From Polynucleobacter kasalickyi (GTDB lineage Bacteria; Pseudomonadota; Gammaproteobacteria; Burkholderiales; Burkholderiaceae), in contig NZ_FWXJ01000009.1 of NCBI RefSeq assembly GCF_900176405.1, positions 62,001-126,000 of the forward strand: DNA of 64,000 nucleotides. Reading direction: 5' to 3'. Below, piece after piece: positions 8,864 through 17,020 of the stretch; position 1 is the stretch's first letter; each line of letters starts with the position of its first letter. Both the position numbers and the translations under genes were made by a program. Below the pieces are notes generated by a model, which saw only the letters and a program-made list of their open reading frames with translations, did no database searches and was not told where the DNA came from.

Positions 8864-10039
8864 ATGACAGCACTTTCAAAATTTAAAGTTCTTGATTTAA
8901 CTAGAGCTAGAGCAGGACCCACTTGTGTAAAACAATTTGCTGATTTTGGCGCGGATGTGATCAAAATTGAAATGTCCGAAGGCATGGGCGATGCTAGCCA
9001 GTTCAGTGGCGCTCGCCATGGCCCAGATATGCAAAATTTACATCGGAATAAAAAATCATTAACCCTTGATCTGAAACAGAAGGAAGGCTTAGAAATTTTT
9101 TATGCACTCGTCAAAACGGCTGACATTGTCGTCGAAAATTTTCGACCTGATGTCAAAGTGCGACTAGGCATTGATTATGAAAAGCTAAAAGCCTTGAATA
9201 AGCGGATTATTTTGGTTTCTATTTCTGGCTTTGGCCAAGATGGACCTTATGTGAAGCGGCCGATGTTTGATCAAATCTCACAGGGGATGAGTGGCATCAT
9301 GTCGGTCACAGGCGACCCGAAAGGTGGACCGATGCGAGCTGGCGTGGCGATTACAGATATTACGGCTGGCTATATTGCTGCTTGCGGTGCGATGACGGCA
9401 TTACTTGAGCGGGAAGTTTCTGGTGAGGGGCAGTGGGTACAGAGTTCACTGATTCAAGCTGGGATTGCCATGATGGACTTCCAAGCTGCTAGATATTTAA
9501 TGGCAGGCGAAATTCCCAAACAAGTGGGGAATGACCACCCGACGAGTATGCCAACTTCTTGCTATCAAAGTAGCGATGGTTATATTAACGTGGCGGCGAC
9601 TGGTGAACCGATGTGGGTGGCATTATGTGAGGCCATGGGTATCGCCGAGCTCGCGACTGATGAGCGCTTTAAGTCTGAAGCGATGCGGGTTGCACACCGT
9701 GATGAATTAAATCAAATTCTGATTCCGATTTTAAAATCACAACCCAAAGCGTATTGGGTGGAGTTGCTCAATCAGGCAGGTGTTCCAACCGGCCCCATTT
9801 ATGACATGTCAGAGGTCTTTAGTGATCCTCAGGTGATTTCGCAAAACGCCTCGGTGGAAGTCGTGCACCCTAAAGTCGGTAAGATTCGGCTCGTCAACCA
9901 AGCCGTTAAGCTTTCTAGAACGCCGGCGAAAATCACTCATTCTGCGCCCGAACTCGGTGAACACTCTGAAGAGATCTTGCGTGAATTATGTTATTCTGAA
10001 AATCAAATTCAAGAATTTAAAACTAAAAAAATAATTTAA
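8864..10039 (+). CDS. family III CoA-transferase (CaiB/BaiF)
   Basis: A 391-residue family III CoA-transferase, which moves CoA between acyl donors and acceptors through an aspartyl-CoA thioester. N-terminal landmarks: LDLTRARAGPTCVKQFADFGADVIKIE and LHRNKKSLTLDLK; the likely catalytic Asp is in the AGVAITDITAGYIA segment. The R-A-R-AGP opening differs slightly from the common L-A-GP form. It lies between the epimerase and an alpha/beta hydrolase with short gaps and would activate an organic acid to its CoA ester for degradation. Confidence 0.92.
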   Translation: MTALSKFKVLDLTRARAGPTCVKQFADFGADVIKIEMSEGMGDASQFSGARHGPDMQNLHRNKKSLTLDLKQKEGLEIFYALVKTADIVVENFRPDVKVRLGIDYEKLKALNKRIILVSISGFGQDGPYVKRPMFDQISQGMSGIMSVTGDPKGGPMRAGVAITDITAGYIAACGAMTALLEREVSGEGQWVQSSLIQAGIAMMDFQAARYLMAGEIPKQVGNDHPTSMPTSCYQSSDGYINVAATGEPMWVALCEAMGIAELATDERFKSEAMRVAHRDELNQILIPILKSQPKAYWVELLNQAGVPTGPIYDMSEVFSDPQVISQNASVEVVHPKVGKIRLVNQAVKLSRTPAKITHSAPELGEHSEEILRELCYSENQIQEFKTKKII

Positions 10040-10053
10040 AAAGGAGATTGAAA

Positions 10054-10935
10054 ATGGCTTTTGCCAAAACTGATGATGGCGTGAATTTATATTATGAAGA
10101 GTCTGGTAGTGGACAGCCTCTGATTTTTGTGCATGAATTTGCGGCTGATTATCGTAGCTGGGAACCGCAAATGCGTTTCTTTTCAAGATACTTTCGATGC
10201 ATCACTTTTTCTGCTAGAGGCTACTTGCCATCTGACGTACCGACAGATACGACGATGTATAGTCAAGAACGGGCGATGAAGGATGTGTTGGCTGTTTTAG
10301 ACCACTTGCAGATTGAAAAAGCCCATATTGTGGGTTTATCCATGGGTGGCTTTGCCACTTTACACATTGGTATCCATCATCCGGAGCGTGCTCTATCCTT
10401 GGTCATCGCTGGCTGTGGTTATGGCGCTCAACCTGAGAAGAAAACAGGTTTTCATGCAGAAGTGGAAGCGGCTGCAAAATTATTTGAAGACTTGGGTAGT
10501 GTGGAAGGTGGTAAAAAATATACCATCGGACCGACACGTGTTCAATTCCAAAATAAAGATCCTCGCGGTTTTGCAGAGTTTGTCAATGCCATGTCGGAGC
10601 ACCCTGTAGCCGGCTCTGCCAATACCCTGCGTGGCGTACAAAAAATGCGTCCTTCATTGTGGGAATTGATTGATGGCATGAAAACGATTCAGGTGCCAGC
10701 TTTAATTATTACTGGTGATGAGGATGATCCTTGTCTAGAGCCCGCTCTATTGATGAAGAGAAATATTCCAAGCGCTGGTTTAGTGGTGTTCCCGAATGCA
10801 GGTCATACCAACAACATTGAAGATCCTGATTTGTTTAATAGCACCTTGAGTGAGTTTTATTTAAAGGTACTCTCTGGCAGATGGTCCCTCAGAGATCCAC
10901 GCTCACAGGCAACAGGAATTCTCGGCTTTAAATAA
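10054..10935 (+). CDS. alpha/beta hydrolase
   Basis: A 293-residue alpha/beta hydrolase. The ATG at 10054 is preceded by AAGGAG at 10041-10046 with 7-base spacing, which fixes the start; a TTG two codons upstream is less likely. The oxyanion region is FVHEF, the nucleophile elbow is GLSMGG (Ser about residue 96), and the catalytic His is in PNAGHTNN near the C-terminus, with an acidic partner in TGDEDDPC. It could be an esterase, lactonase or C-C bond hydrolase. It closes the epimerase-CaiB-hydrolase operon. Confidence 0.88.
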   Translation: MAFAKTDDGVNLYYEESGSGQPLIFVHEFAADYRSWEPQMRFFSRYFRCITFSARGYLPSDVPTDTTMYSQERAMKDVLAVLDHLQIEKAHIVGLSMGGFATLHIGIHHPERALSLVIAGCGYGAQPEKKTGFHAEVEAAAKLFEDLGSVEGGKKYTIGPTRVQFQNKDPRGFAEFVNAMSEHPVAGSANTLRGVQKMRPSLWELIDGMKTIQVPALIITGDEDDPCLEPALLMKRNIPSAGLVVFPNAGHTNNIEDPDLFNSTLSEFYLKVLSGRWSLRDPRSQATGILGFK

Positions 10936-10942
10936 ACGTAGA

Positions 10943-10995
10943 GCGTCACTTTGGTTTGATGTATCCAGAGTGGCGTCCGTTCGTCTCATTTTTTT
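10943..10995 (+). terminator. probable rho-independent terminator after the hydrolase gene
   Basis: Arms at 10943-10954 and 10965-10976 form a 12-base stem with three G-T pairs and a 10-base loop. A run of seven Ts follows at 10989-10995, a little further from the stem than usual. It would separate the epimerase operon from the SDR gene downstream. Confidence 0.5.
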
Positions 10996-11068
10996 AACCA
11001 TACTTCGATCCAATATTTGGAAAAAGGTGTCATTGTTTTATTGATTTAACTTACTGAAAGGTATCAAC

Positions 11069-11845
11069 ATGGATTTGCAATTAAAAGGAAAGAAAGTTTT
11101 AGTGACTGGTGGCTCTAAGGGTATCGGACTCGCAGTGGCAGCAGCCTATGCAGCAGAAGGCGCGCTCCCAATTTTGGTGTCAAGAGATGCAGCGAATTTG
11201 GCAAAAGGTAAAGCATTGATTGAATCAACTTATAACGTTGCTTGCCAAACCGTTGAACTCGATTTAGGTGCGCCACAGTCTGCTGAAGCTTTATTCGCAA
11301 AAGTTGGTAACGTTGATATTTTAATTAATAATGCTGGTGCGATTCCTGGCGGCACACTCGCTGATATTCAAGAAGACAGATGGCGTCAAGCTTGGGAATT
11401 AAAACTCTTCGGTTATATTAATTTAACAAGAGTGTATTTAGCAGCGATGGAAAAACAAGGTAGTGGCATCATCGGCAACATCATTGGTATGGCAGGCGCA
11501 GCACCAAGAGCAGAATATATTTGTGGTGTTACTGCAAATGCTGCATTAATGGCCTTTACACAAGGTGTTGGTGCAACCAGTCACAAGCATGGCGTACGTG
11601 TATTCGGTATTAATCCATCACCGACACGCAGTGATCGTATGGAAGTAATGATGAAAAATAATGCGAAGAACAAGCTAGGCGATGAGTCTAGATGGACTGA
11701 GTTAACTTCAAAATTACCATTCGGTAGAATGACTGAGCCGGATGAAATTGCGAATTTAACTGTATTCTGCTCATCACCTTTATGCGGTTACCTCAGTGGT
11801 TCCGTCATCAACGTGGATGGTGGTCAAATGTTTGCACCAGTTTAA
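11069..11845 (+). CDS. short-chain dehydrogenase/reductase
   Basis: A 258-residue SDR. The cofactor motif is TGGSKGIG (residues 13-20) with Ser-Arg after beta-2 (VSRDAAN), which suggests NADP(H). NNAG is intact (LINNAGAIPGG). The expected YxxxK is unusual: the region reads AEYICGVTANAAL, so the Tyr is present but the Lys four residues later is replaced by Val. INPSPTRSDRME and VNVDGGQMF follow. Loss of the Lys suggests altered chemistry or a non-classical subgroup. It is transcribed alone after a terminator. Substrate unknown. Confidence 0.85.
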   Translation: MDLQLKGKKVLVTGGSKGIGLAVAAAYAAEGALPILVSRDAANLAKGKALIESTYNVACQTVELDLGAPQSAEALFAKVGNVDILINNAGAIPGGTLADIQEDRWRQAWELKLFGYINLTRVYLAAMEKQGSGIIGNIIGMAGAAPRAEYICGVTANAALMAFTQGVGATSHKHGVRVFGINPSPTRSDRMEVMMKNNAKNKLGDESRWTELTSKLPFGRMTEPDEIANLTVFCSSPLCGYLSGSVINVDGGQMFAPV

Positions 11846-11860
11846 TCACTGGTAAGTCCT

Positions 11861-11891
11861 CTTCTCTAACGCTTTACTAGCGTTGGAGAAG
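11861..11891. terminator. bidirectional hairpin between convergent genes
   Basis: A 13-base stem (11861-11873 with 11879-11891, one G-T pair) closes a 5-base loop in the 77-base gap between the plus-strand SDR and the minus-strand Bug gene. T-runs are poor on both sides, so termination strength is uncertain, but the position between converging genes fits. Confidence 0.5.
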
Positions 11892-11922
11892 GTTCTGCTA
11901 GAAGCAATCCCTCAGCGAGCGC

Positions 11923-12912
11923 TTATTCGTCAGTTTTACCAATTTGCTGCACAGTATCTTGTAGTTTCTTAATTTCCATTTTCCAAAACTGGTTCATGGC
12001 ATCCCCATCTAGATAATCCAGCGTTGAGTTGCCCTTAAATAGCGCCGTCTTAAATTGCTCGTCCCGCACACTTTCCCGCAAGGCTTGCGTGAGTTGTCTC
12101 ACGATCGGCTCCGGTGTTTCTGCAGGGGCAAAGATGGTCGTCCAAAGGGTGTACTCGACATTGATATTGGATTCTTTCAGGGTTGGTAAGTCCATGTAGG
12201 GCGGTAGACGTTTACTGCCAGTCTGCGCCAAAGCCACCATCTTGCCAGCTTGGGATTGAGGGTGAGCAACACTAGGGGCCGAGGCGAGGGCTTGCACATG
12301 CCCACCCAGCGCTAAGGTCATCGCACCCGCTCCACCACCGGTCGGGATATGCTTAAACTTTACTCCCGAAACATTTTCAATCATCGCCATTGGTAAGTGG
12401 GTTGCGCCGTAGGTGCCTGAGGAAGCAATGGCAATGTTGCCAGGTGATTTACCGGCCGCTTTGACGAGATCCTGCATGGTTTTGATATTCGATTCTGGGT
12501 TGGCCAAAATAATGGCTGGATCAGAAGTAATCTGCGAAATCGGGATGAGCTTATTCAGCGTATAAATGGGGGTTCTGTTGTACAGCGCATCAATCGCTGG
12601 TTGCGTTACCAAAGACGGGGAAGTTATTAATAGGGTGTAGCCATCTGGGCTAGCGTTGGCGACCGCAGCATGACCAATGGCGCCATTCGCCCCAGGTTTA
12701 TTAACGATAATCACCGTTTGTTTCAAGTTTTTTTGCAAAATTACGGCCAAATTTCTGGCCACGTTATCCACGAATCCACCTGGTAGATTGGGGTTAATAA
12801 TGGTGATGGTCTTACTGGGATATTTTTCTTGCGCGGTGACTGACACACTCAGGCAACTACTCAATGCCAATAGTAGCGCGTACTTAATGGTTTTAAATTG
12901 GCATACTTGCAT
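11923..12912 (-). CDS. Bug-family (TctC-like) periplasmic binding protein
   Basis: A 329-residue Bug protein. The signal peptide covers about residues 1-28 (LLLALSSCLSVSVTAQ), followed by the Bug signature: YPSKTITIINPNLPGGFVDN, NKPGANGAIG, PDGYTLL and HIPTGGGAGAM. It has AGGAG just upstream of the ATG. The start lies 9 bases after the GntR stop, so regulator and binding protein are co-transcribed with the VOC gene. No TctAB permease is nearby. Its ligand is probably a carboxylate related to the divergent catabolic genes. Confidence 0.92.
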   Translation of the reverse strand: MQVCQFKTIKYALLLALSSCLSVSVTAQEKYPSKTITIINPNLPGGFVDNVARNLAVILQKNLKQTVIIVNKPGANGAIGHAAVANASPDGYTLLITSPSLVTQPAIDALYNRTPIYTLNKLIPISQITSDPAIILANPESNIKTMQDLVKAAGKSPGNIAIASSGTYGATHLPMAMIENVSGVKFKHIPTGGGAGAMTLALGGHVQALASAPSVAHPQSQAGKMVALAQTGSKRLPPYMDLPTLKESNINVEYTLWTTIFAPAETPEPIVRQLTQALRESVRDEQFKTALFKGNSTLDYLDGDAMNQFWKMEIKKLQDTVQQIGKTDE

Positions 12913-12921
12913 AGGTCTCCT

Positions 12922-13689
12922 TTAGGATTTTTTAGGTCGTGCTGTAATATTTTTTTGTTCACGAATCAACTCAAAGCTATATCGATAACGCTCATCGGGA
13001 TGATGACTAGTGGTGACTTGAAAGACTTCTTGATCGATGCCTATATAAGACCGCATCACCACCAGTGCTGAGGTGTGTTCTTTGACCAATAATGGCTTGA
13101 TATACTCTTTGGGAACTTGCTCTGAATAAATTTCAACTTTCGCCCGTTGAATCACCTCATCAAACATCTCGACAATTTGTTCACTAATCGGAATCGTCAA
13201 GTGCTTCTTATGTTTCACCACGCCAGCATATTTGGGCAAGATGTAATAGGTGGTTAAACAAAGGGGGACGGTCGATTGATTCTGAAACCTAAGCGAAACG
13301 ATCCGAAACCAACCCATGTGTACGGGGCAATGGATTTGATCCGCCAGAGCTTGATCTGCTTTGATATACGACATATCTAAAATTTCGCGCACCATGGTGC
13401 CCGGATAGTCTAATAGTTCATTCACGGTATGCACGCTATGCGACAACACTGTTTGTGGTTGCGTCGCCAGCACGGTCGAACCAGTGCGAGGTCTACGCAT
13501 AATTAGCCCCTCTTGGGAGAGCGTGGTGAGCGCTTGCCGGAGAGTTGGCCGACTGGCCTTATAAGTAATACAAAGTTCTTCCTCAGTCGGCAACCGAGTG
13601 CCTAAGGGGTAAATCCCGTCGAGGATTTTTTGTCGGATGTCATTGGAGATTTGCAAATGTAAGGGGAGAGACTTCATTCGACCAACCAT
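12922..13689 (-). CDS. GntR-family regulator, HutC subfamily
   Basis: A 255-residue DNA-binding regulator. An N-terminal winged helix (about residues 9-75: LHLQISNDIRQKILDG, LPTEEELC, SRPTLRQALTTLSQEGLI, RRPRTGSTV) is followed by a UTRA ligand-binding domain (about 90-245), the HutC layout. HutC regulators usually bind an effector related to the pathway they control. It is the middle gene of a VOC-GntR-Bug operon and faces the plus-strand monooxygenase cluster across a 266-base divergent region, the most likely site of control. A second ATG four codons in is an alternative start. Confidence 0.92.
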   Translation of the reverse strand: MVGRMKSLPLHLQISNDIRQKILDGIYPLGTRLPTEEELCITYKASRPTLRQALTTLSQEGLIMRRPRTGSTVLATQPQTVLSHSVHTVNELLDYPGTMVREILDMSYIKADQALADQIHCPVHMGWFRIVSLRFQNQSTVPLCLTTYYILPKYAGVVKHKKHLTIPISEQIVEMFDEVIQRAKVEIYSEQVPKEYIKPLLVKEHTSALVVMRSYIGIDQEVFQVTTSHHPDERYRYSFELIREQKNITARPKKS

Positions 13690-13724
13690 CTTGGACTACA
13701 CATAGCGTTCCACTTCATCTTCAA

Positions 13725-14162
13725 TTAATTATCTCGACCAAAACTACCATCCATTTTTGCATCTTTCGCTTGGGTAGCTAAAAGGGCTTCTTCACCACTA
13801 AAAATTAATTCAATTTCCGTACCGTCTGGATCTTTAAAAAATAATTGGTATTGGAATGTTTCAGGGACACCAAACTCAGCAAATTTGATTCCGTGTGTTT
13901 TTAATAAATTTCGATAATGTTCAATATCCTTGGTCCACAAGGCAAAATGATCAAACGCATCTGTTTTGCCCGTGGGCGGAACAGGACTTCTGGAAGTGGA
14001 AATATGCACAATCGGTTGATCGCCTAAATACATCCAAGCCCCATTCCTGCCAAATTGAGGTCGATAGCCATCTTGTAAACCTAAGATTTCTGCATAAAAA
14101 CGTCTCGATCTTTCGAGATCTGAAGTACTAACATTGATGTGAGCAAATCCTTGGATAGCCAT
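13725..14162 (-). CDS. VOC-superfamily protein (glyoxalase/dioxygenase fold)
   Basis: A 145-residue single VOC unit with two beta-alpha-beta-beta-beta modules. Possible metal ligands: His8 in FAHINVSTSDLERSRRFY, the His in FDHFALW and the Glu in DPDGTEIELIF. Proteins of this size include glyoxalase I-like isomerases, dioxygenases and resistance proteins; the sequence does not decide. It leads the VOC-GntR-Bug operon and is divergent from a flavin monooxygenase, so a role in the same catabolic route is likely. Confidence 0.85.
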   Translation of the reverse strand: MAIQGFAHINVSTSDLERSRRFYAEILGLQDGYRPQFGRNGAWMYLGDQPIVHISTSRSPVPPTGKTDAFDHFALWTKDIEHYRNLLKTHGIKFAEFGVPETFQYQLFFKDPDGTEIELIFSGEEALLATQAKDAKMDGSFGRDN

Positions 14163-14428
14163 AGAGTCTCCTTTGTTGTAGGTCTTATTGGTGGGGGCAG
14201 AGTATTAAAATTCTAACGAATTTAGACTATATCATTATGATAATTAATGCAATAAGGAAAGTACCTAGAAGATTTCATATATTTTAATTCCTATATGTAT
14301 CAATGATTTATAGTTTTTAAAAAAGAATTTCAGGAAAGATGGGAATTCTTTAAGTTGAATTGTATTGACAATTAAAAAGATAGAAAATAAGATGAATCCA
14401 CTTTCATTTCAATCATAAGTGACACATC
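14163..14428. promoter_or_regulatory. divergent promoter region with promoter and palindrome
   Basis: This AT-rich gap separates the minus-strand VOC-GntR-Bug operon from the plus-strand monooxygenase cluster. For the plus strand, TTGACA (14365-14370) and TAAGAT (14388-14393) are 17 bases apart, ending 35 bases before the ATG at 14429. A palindrome TATCAT-T-ATGATA lies at 14230-14242, nearer the VOC gene, and could be an operator for the GntR protein, although it does not match the usual GntR core of GT and AC half-sites. Confidence 0.5.
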
Positions 14429-15673
14429 ATGAATGCTCCAGAGCTATTGAATCAAGCAGAAAATATCGCAAATCATCCCTATAAGAAAAAATCCTTTGCT
14501 GATGTTTCCTACGATGAGATGATTGAGCGCGCTAAAGAGTTAATTCCTTTTTTAGCGTCTGAAGCAGCTGCTAACGAAAAGCAAACCCATTTAACCCCTG
14601 CGGTCGTGAATAAATTACATGAAAGCGGACTCTTTCGGTATCAACAACCCAAGTTGTGGGGTGGGATGGAAGTCGACTTTAGAGCCTTTATGGAGGTGCC
14701 TTATTTATTAGGTTTGGGCTGTCCATCTACAGGCTGGGTGTTTGCGAATGTGGCTTCCCACAACCGCCAATTGGCACAGTGGCCCATGCAAGCTCAAGAA
14801 GATATTTGGGGTGAAGACCCGAACGCACTGATTGCCTCGGGTGTGGCTTATGTGCAAGGTAAAGGCGAAAAAGTAGATGGTGGCTTATTACTCTCAGGCT
14901 ATTGGGGCTTTTCGTCAGGCGTCGATATTTGTGAATGGAATATGCTGTCCTGCTTGGTGAAAGAAGAGGATAAGGTGGTGGATTGGTGTGTCTGCTTAGT
15001 CCCACGGCATGAATATGAAATCATTGATGATTGGCAAACGATGGGGATGTGCGGCACTGGTAGTAGAAGTGTCAAATGTGAAAATGTGTTTGTACCTGCG
15101 CACCGCATTATCTCGATGAATTTACGTGATCCAAAGCATGAATTTCCCGGTTTTAGAGTACATCAAAACTCCATGTTTAAAGTACCTACGAGTTCGGTGG
15201 GTGGCAACGGTATTGCCGGTGCGATGATTGCGAACGCTCGCATGATGCTGACAGAGACGACTGATTGGATTAAATCAAAAAATACCACGTATACCGGTGC
15301 TAAGATGGCCGATATTCCGACGCTGCAAATGAAAATTGCGATTGCCGATGGCAAGATTGACGCAGCCTATCAATGGTTAACGGGTAATACCATCGAAGCC
15401 GAATTGGCTTATAAGAATAATGTGGTGTTTGATATTCCGACCAAGTTGAAATACAAACGCAATTCAGCGATGGCGATGAAAATGGCCAATGAAGCAGTGG
15501 ATTTGTTGCATGAGCTATTAGGCGCCAATGGCGTTTATGAAAAATACCAATTTGAACGCCGTTTTCGAGATGCCCACGCTTCCGCTGGACATATGGTGTT
15601 TAATTTAGATGCCCAACTGATTCCCTTTGGGTTAGTCACTTTAGGCGGTGAATTTAAAAGCCCAACCATGTAA
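14429..15673 (+). CDS. flavin-dependent monooxygenase, acyl-CoA dehydrogenase fold (HsaA/HpaH type)
   Basis: A 414-residue protein of the acyl-CoA dehydrogenase superfamily in the branch that acts as two-component monooxygenases (HsaA, C2 component of p-hydroxyphenylacetate hydroxylase, DszC). Supporting segments: LHESGLFRYQQPKLWGG, CPSTGWVFANVASHNRQLA, SGYWGFSSGVDICEW and MGMCGTGSRSV, followed by a helical C-terminal domain. These enzymes need reduced flavin from a separate reductase; none is in the window. It heads a plus-strand cluster with ThDP enzymes and would hydroxylate or cleave the imported compound. Substrate unknown. Confidence 0.85.
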   Translation: MNAPELLNQAENIANHPYKKKSFADVSYDEMIERAKELIPFLASEAAANEKQTHLTPAVVNKLHESGLFRYQQPKLWGGMEVDFRAFMEVPYLLGLGCPSTGWVFANVASHNRQLAQWPMQAQEDIWGEDPNALIASGVAYVQGKGEKVDGGLLLSGYWGFSSGVDICEWNMLSCLVKEEDKVVDWCVCLVPRHEYEIIDDWQTMGMCGTGSRSVKCENVFVPAHRIISMNLRDPKHEFPGFRVHQNSMFKVPTSSVGGNGIAGAMIANARMMLTETTDWIKSKNTTYTGAKMADIPTLQMKIAIADGKIDAAYQWLTGNTIEAELAYKNNVVFDIPTKLKYKRNSAMAMKMANEAVDLLHELLGANGVYEKYQFERRFRDAHASAGHMVFNLDAQLIPFGLVTLGGEFKSPTM

Positions 15674-15726
15674 TCGCTAAGCAGATACTTTACTAAAAAA
15701 GCACGATATTAAAAGAAGGATTCATA

Positions 15727-16266
15727 GTGGACGTCATAGAGCAAACCTTGCAACATTCTTGGAAAGATGAAATCTTTGATATTTTCAAACGCGGGGGCGT
15801 CGACCAACTCGTCTATGTGCCCGATGCAGGTCATTCGCAAGTCATTAAAAAAGCTTGGGCAGATGAGGTCATGACACCTGTGCCAGTGACGACCGAGGAA
15901 GATGGTGTGGCCGTTGTCTGTGGCTCTTGGTTAGGCGGTAAGCGTGCCGTGTTATTAATGCAAAGTAGTGGTGTTGGTAATTGTGTGAATATGTTGTCAC
16001 TGATTAAAAATTGCCAATTTCCTTTCTTCTGTTTAGTGACGATGCGTGGGGAGTGGGCTGAGTTTAATCAATGGCAAACTCCGATGGGCAGCGCTACGCA
16101 ACAAGCCTTTGAAATGATGGGGGTGAATGTGTTAAGAGCAGATACGCCACAAAGTGTACCGGATGTAGTAAGTGCTGGGTTTGACGCAGCATTCGTAGGG
16201 GGAGACGCAGTTGCAGTTTTGCTATCACAAAGTCTGATTGGACGCAAAAAATGGGATGCCAAATGA
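15727..16266 (+). CDS. ThDP-dependent decarboxylase, alpha (PYR) subunit
   Basis: A 179-residue protein matching the PYR half of two-subunit ThDP decarboxylases such as sulfopyruvate decarboxylase ComD, related to phosphonopyruvate decarboxylase. The Glu needed to activate ThDP is likely in PVTTEEDGVAVVCG; LLMQSSGVGNCVNML is the typical subunit-contact segment. GTG start at 15727 with AGAAGGA just upstream. It overlaps the beta-subunit start (ATGA). Together they should decarboxylate a 2-oxo acid carrying a second acidic or polar group. No sulfolactate or phosphonate genes are adjacent, so the substrate is open. Confidence 0.88.
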   Translation: MDVIEQTLQHSWKDEIFDIFKRGGVDQLVYVPDAGHSQVIKKAWADEVMTPVPVTTEEDGVAVVCGSWLGGKRAVLLMQSSGVGNCVNMLSLIKNCQFPFFCLVTMRGEWAEFNQWQTPMGSATQQAFEMMGVNVLRADTPQSVPDVVSAGFDAAFVGGDAVAVLLSQSLIGRKKWDAK

Positions 16267-16862
16267 ATCAAAATAACTATCAACATGGCACCATCAATCG
16301 TAGGGAGTTTGTAAAAGAGTTGGTCGACTTATGCCCAGAGGCATTAATCGTGACGGGTTTAGGTTCACCGTCCTATGATGTCTTTGCGGCAGGAGATCGT
16401 CCGCAGAATTTTTATCTGTGGGGAGCCATGGGCGCAGCAGTAGCAATGGGCCTAGGGATTGCCATCGCTCAACCACAAAAGCCAGTATTAGTTATTACTG
16501 GCGATGGAGAAATGTTGATGGGGCTGGGAAGTTTAGCTGCCGTTGGCGCACAAAAGCCGAAGAATCTCACCATTGTGGTCTTAGATAATGGACACTATGC
16601 AGAAACCGGTATGCAACGCAGTCATACCTCTTTAGGGGTTGAATTAACAGGGGTGGCGAGTGCTTGTAATTTTGATTGGACTCTTTCTGTGCGAGATCCT
16701 GCACTCGTTGGTCAAATCGCTGACCAAGTGAATGCTAAAAATAGTTGCGGTTTAGCGAATATCTTTATTGAAGCGGTTGACTATCCGAAAGCCTTGCCAC
16801 CAAGAGATGGTACGTATATTAAGAATCGCTTTCGTCAACATCTAGGCTTCGAGCCGTTCTAA
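16263..16862 (+). CDS. ThDP-dependent decarboxylase, beta (PP, ThDP-binding) subunit
   Basis: A 199-residue protein with the ThDP-binding PP domain: the GDG motif in VITGDGEMLMGLGSLA, followed after the usual spacing by LDNGHY. FYLWGAMGAAVAMGLGIA is the conserved lead-in. The ATG at 16263 overlaps the alpha stop codon; an in-frame ATG four codons upstream is possible but lacks a ribosome site. ComE and the C-terminal half of phosphonopyruvate decarboxylase are the closest relatives I recognise. It works only with the alpha subunit encoded just upstream. Confidence 0.88.
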   Translation: MNQNNYQHGTINRREFVKELVDLCPEALIVTGLGSPSYDVFAAGDRPQNFYLWGAMGAAVAMGLGIAIAQPQKPVLVITGDGEMLMGLGSLAAVGAQKPKNLTIVVLDNGHYAETGMQRSHTSLGVELTGVASACNFDWTLSVRDPALVGQIADQVNAKNSCGLANIFIEAVDYPKALPPRDGTYIKNRFRQHLGFEPF

Positions 16863-16894
16863 AAATTCCATGGGCAGCTTGCCCCTTAGGTGAA

Positions 16895-16912
16895 CCCCAG
16901 CAGCCGTTGGGG
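16895..16912 (+). terminator. weak hairpin downstream of the decarboxylase beta gene
   Basis: CCCCA (16895-16899) pairs with TGGGG (16908-16912) around an 8-base loop. No T-run follows directly. It lies in a 158-base gap before the next gene, so partial termination or RNA processing is possible. Confidence 0.25.
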
Positions 16913-17020
16913 CTTCATCACGTCTGGGCCTAGGCGGTTTTTGCATCGGCTAGCAGTGGATGAAGTAAGATATATCCATCAATTACTATAAATAAATTAT
17001 TCAATAATTAGGAGACTGAA

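Noticed and set aside
13725-14162. Extradiol ring-cleavage dioxygenase
   Set aside because: A single VOC unit of 145 residues is too short for the usual two-domain enzyme and the ligand set is not decisive.
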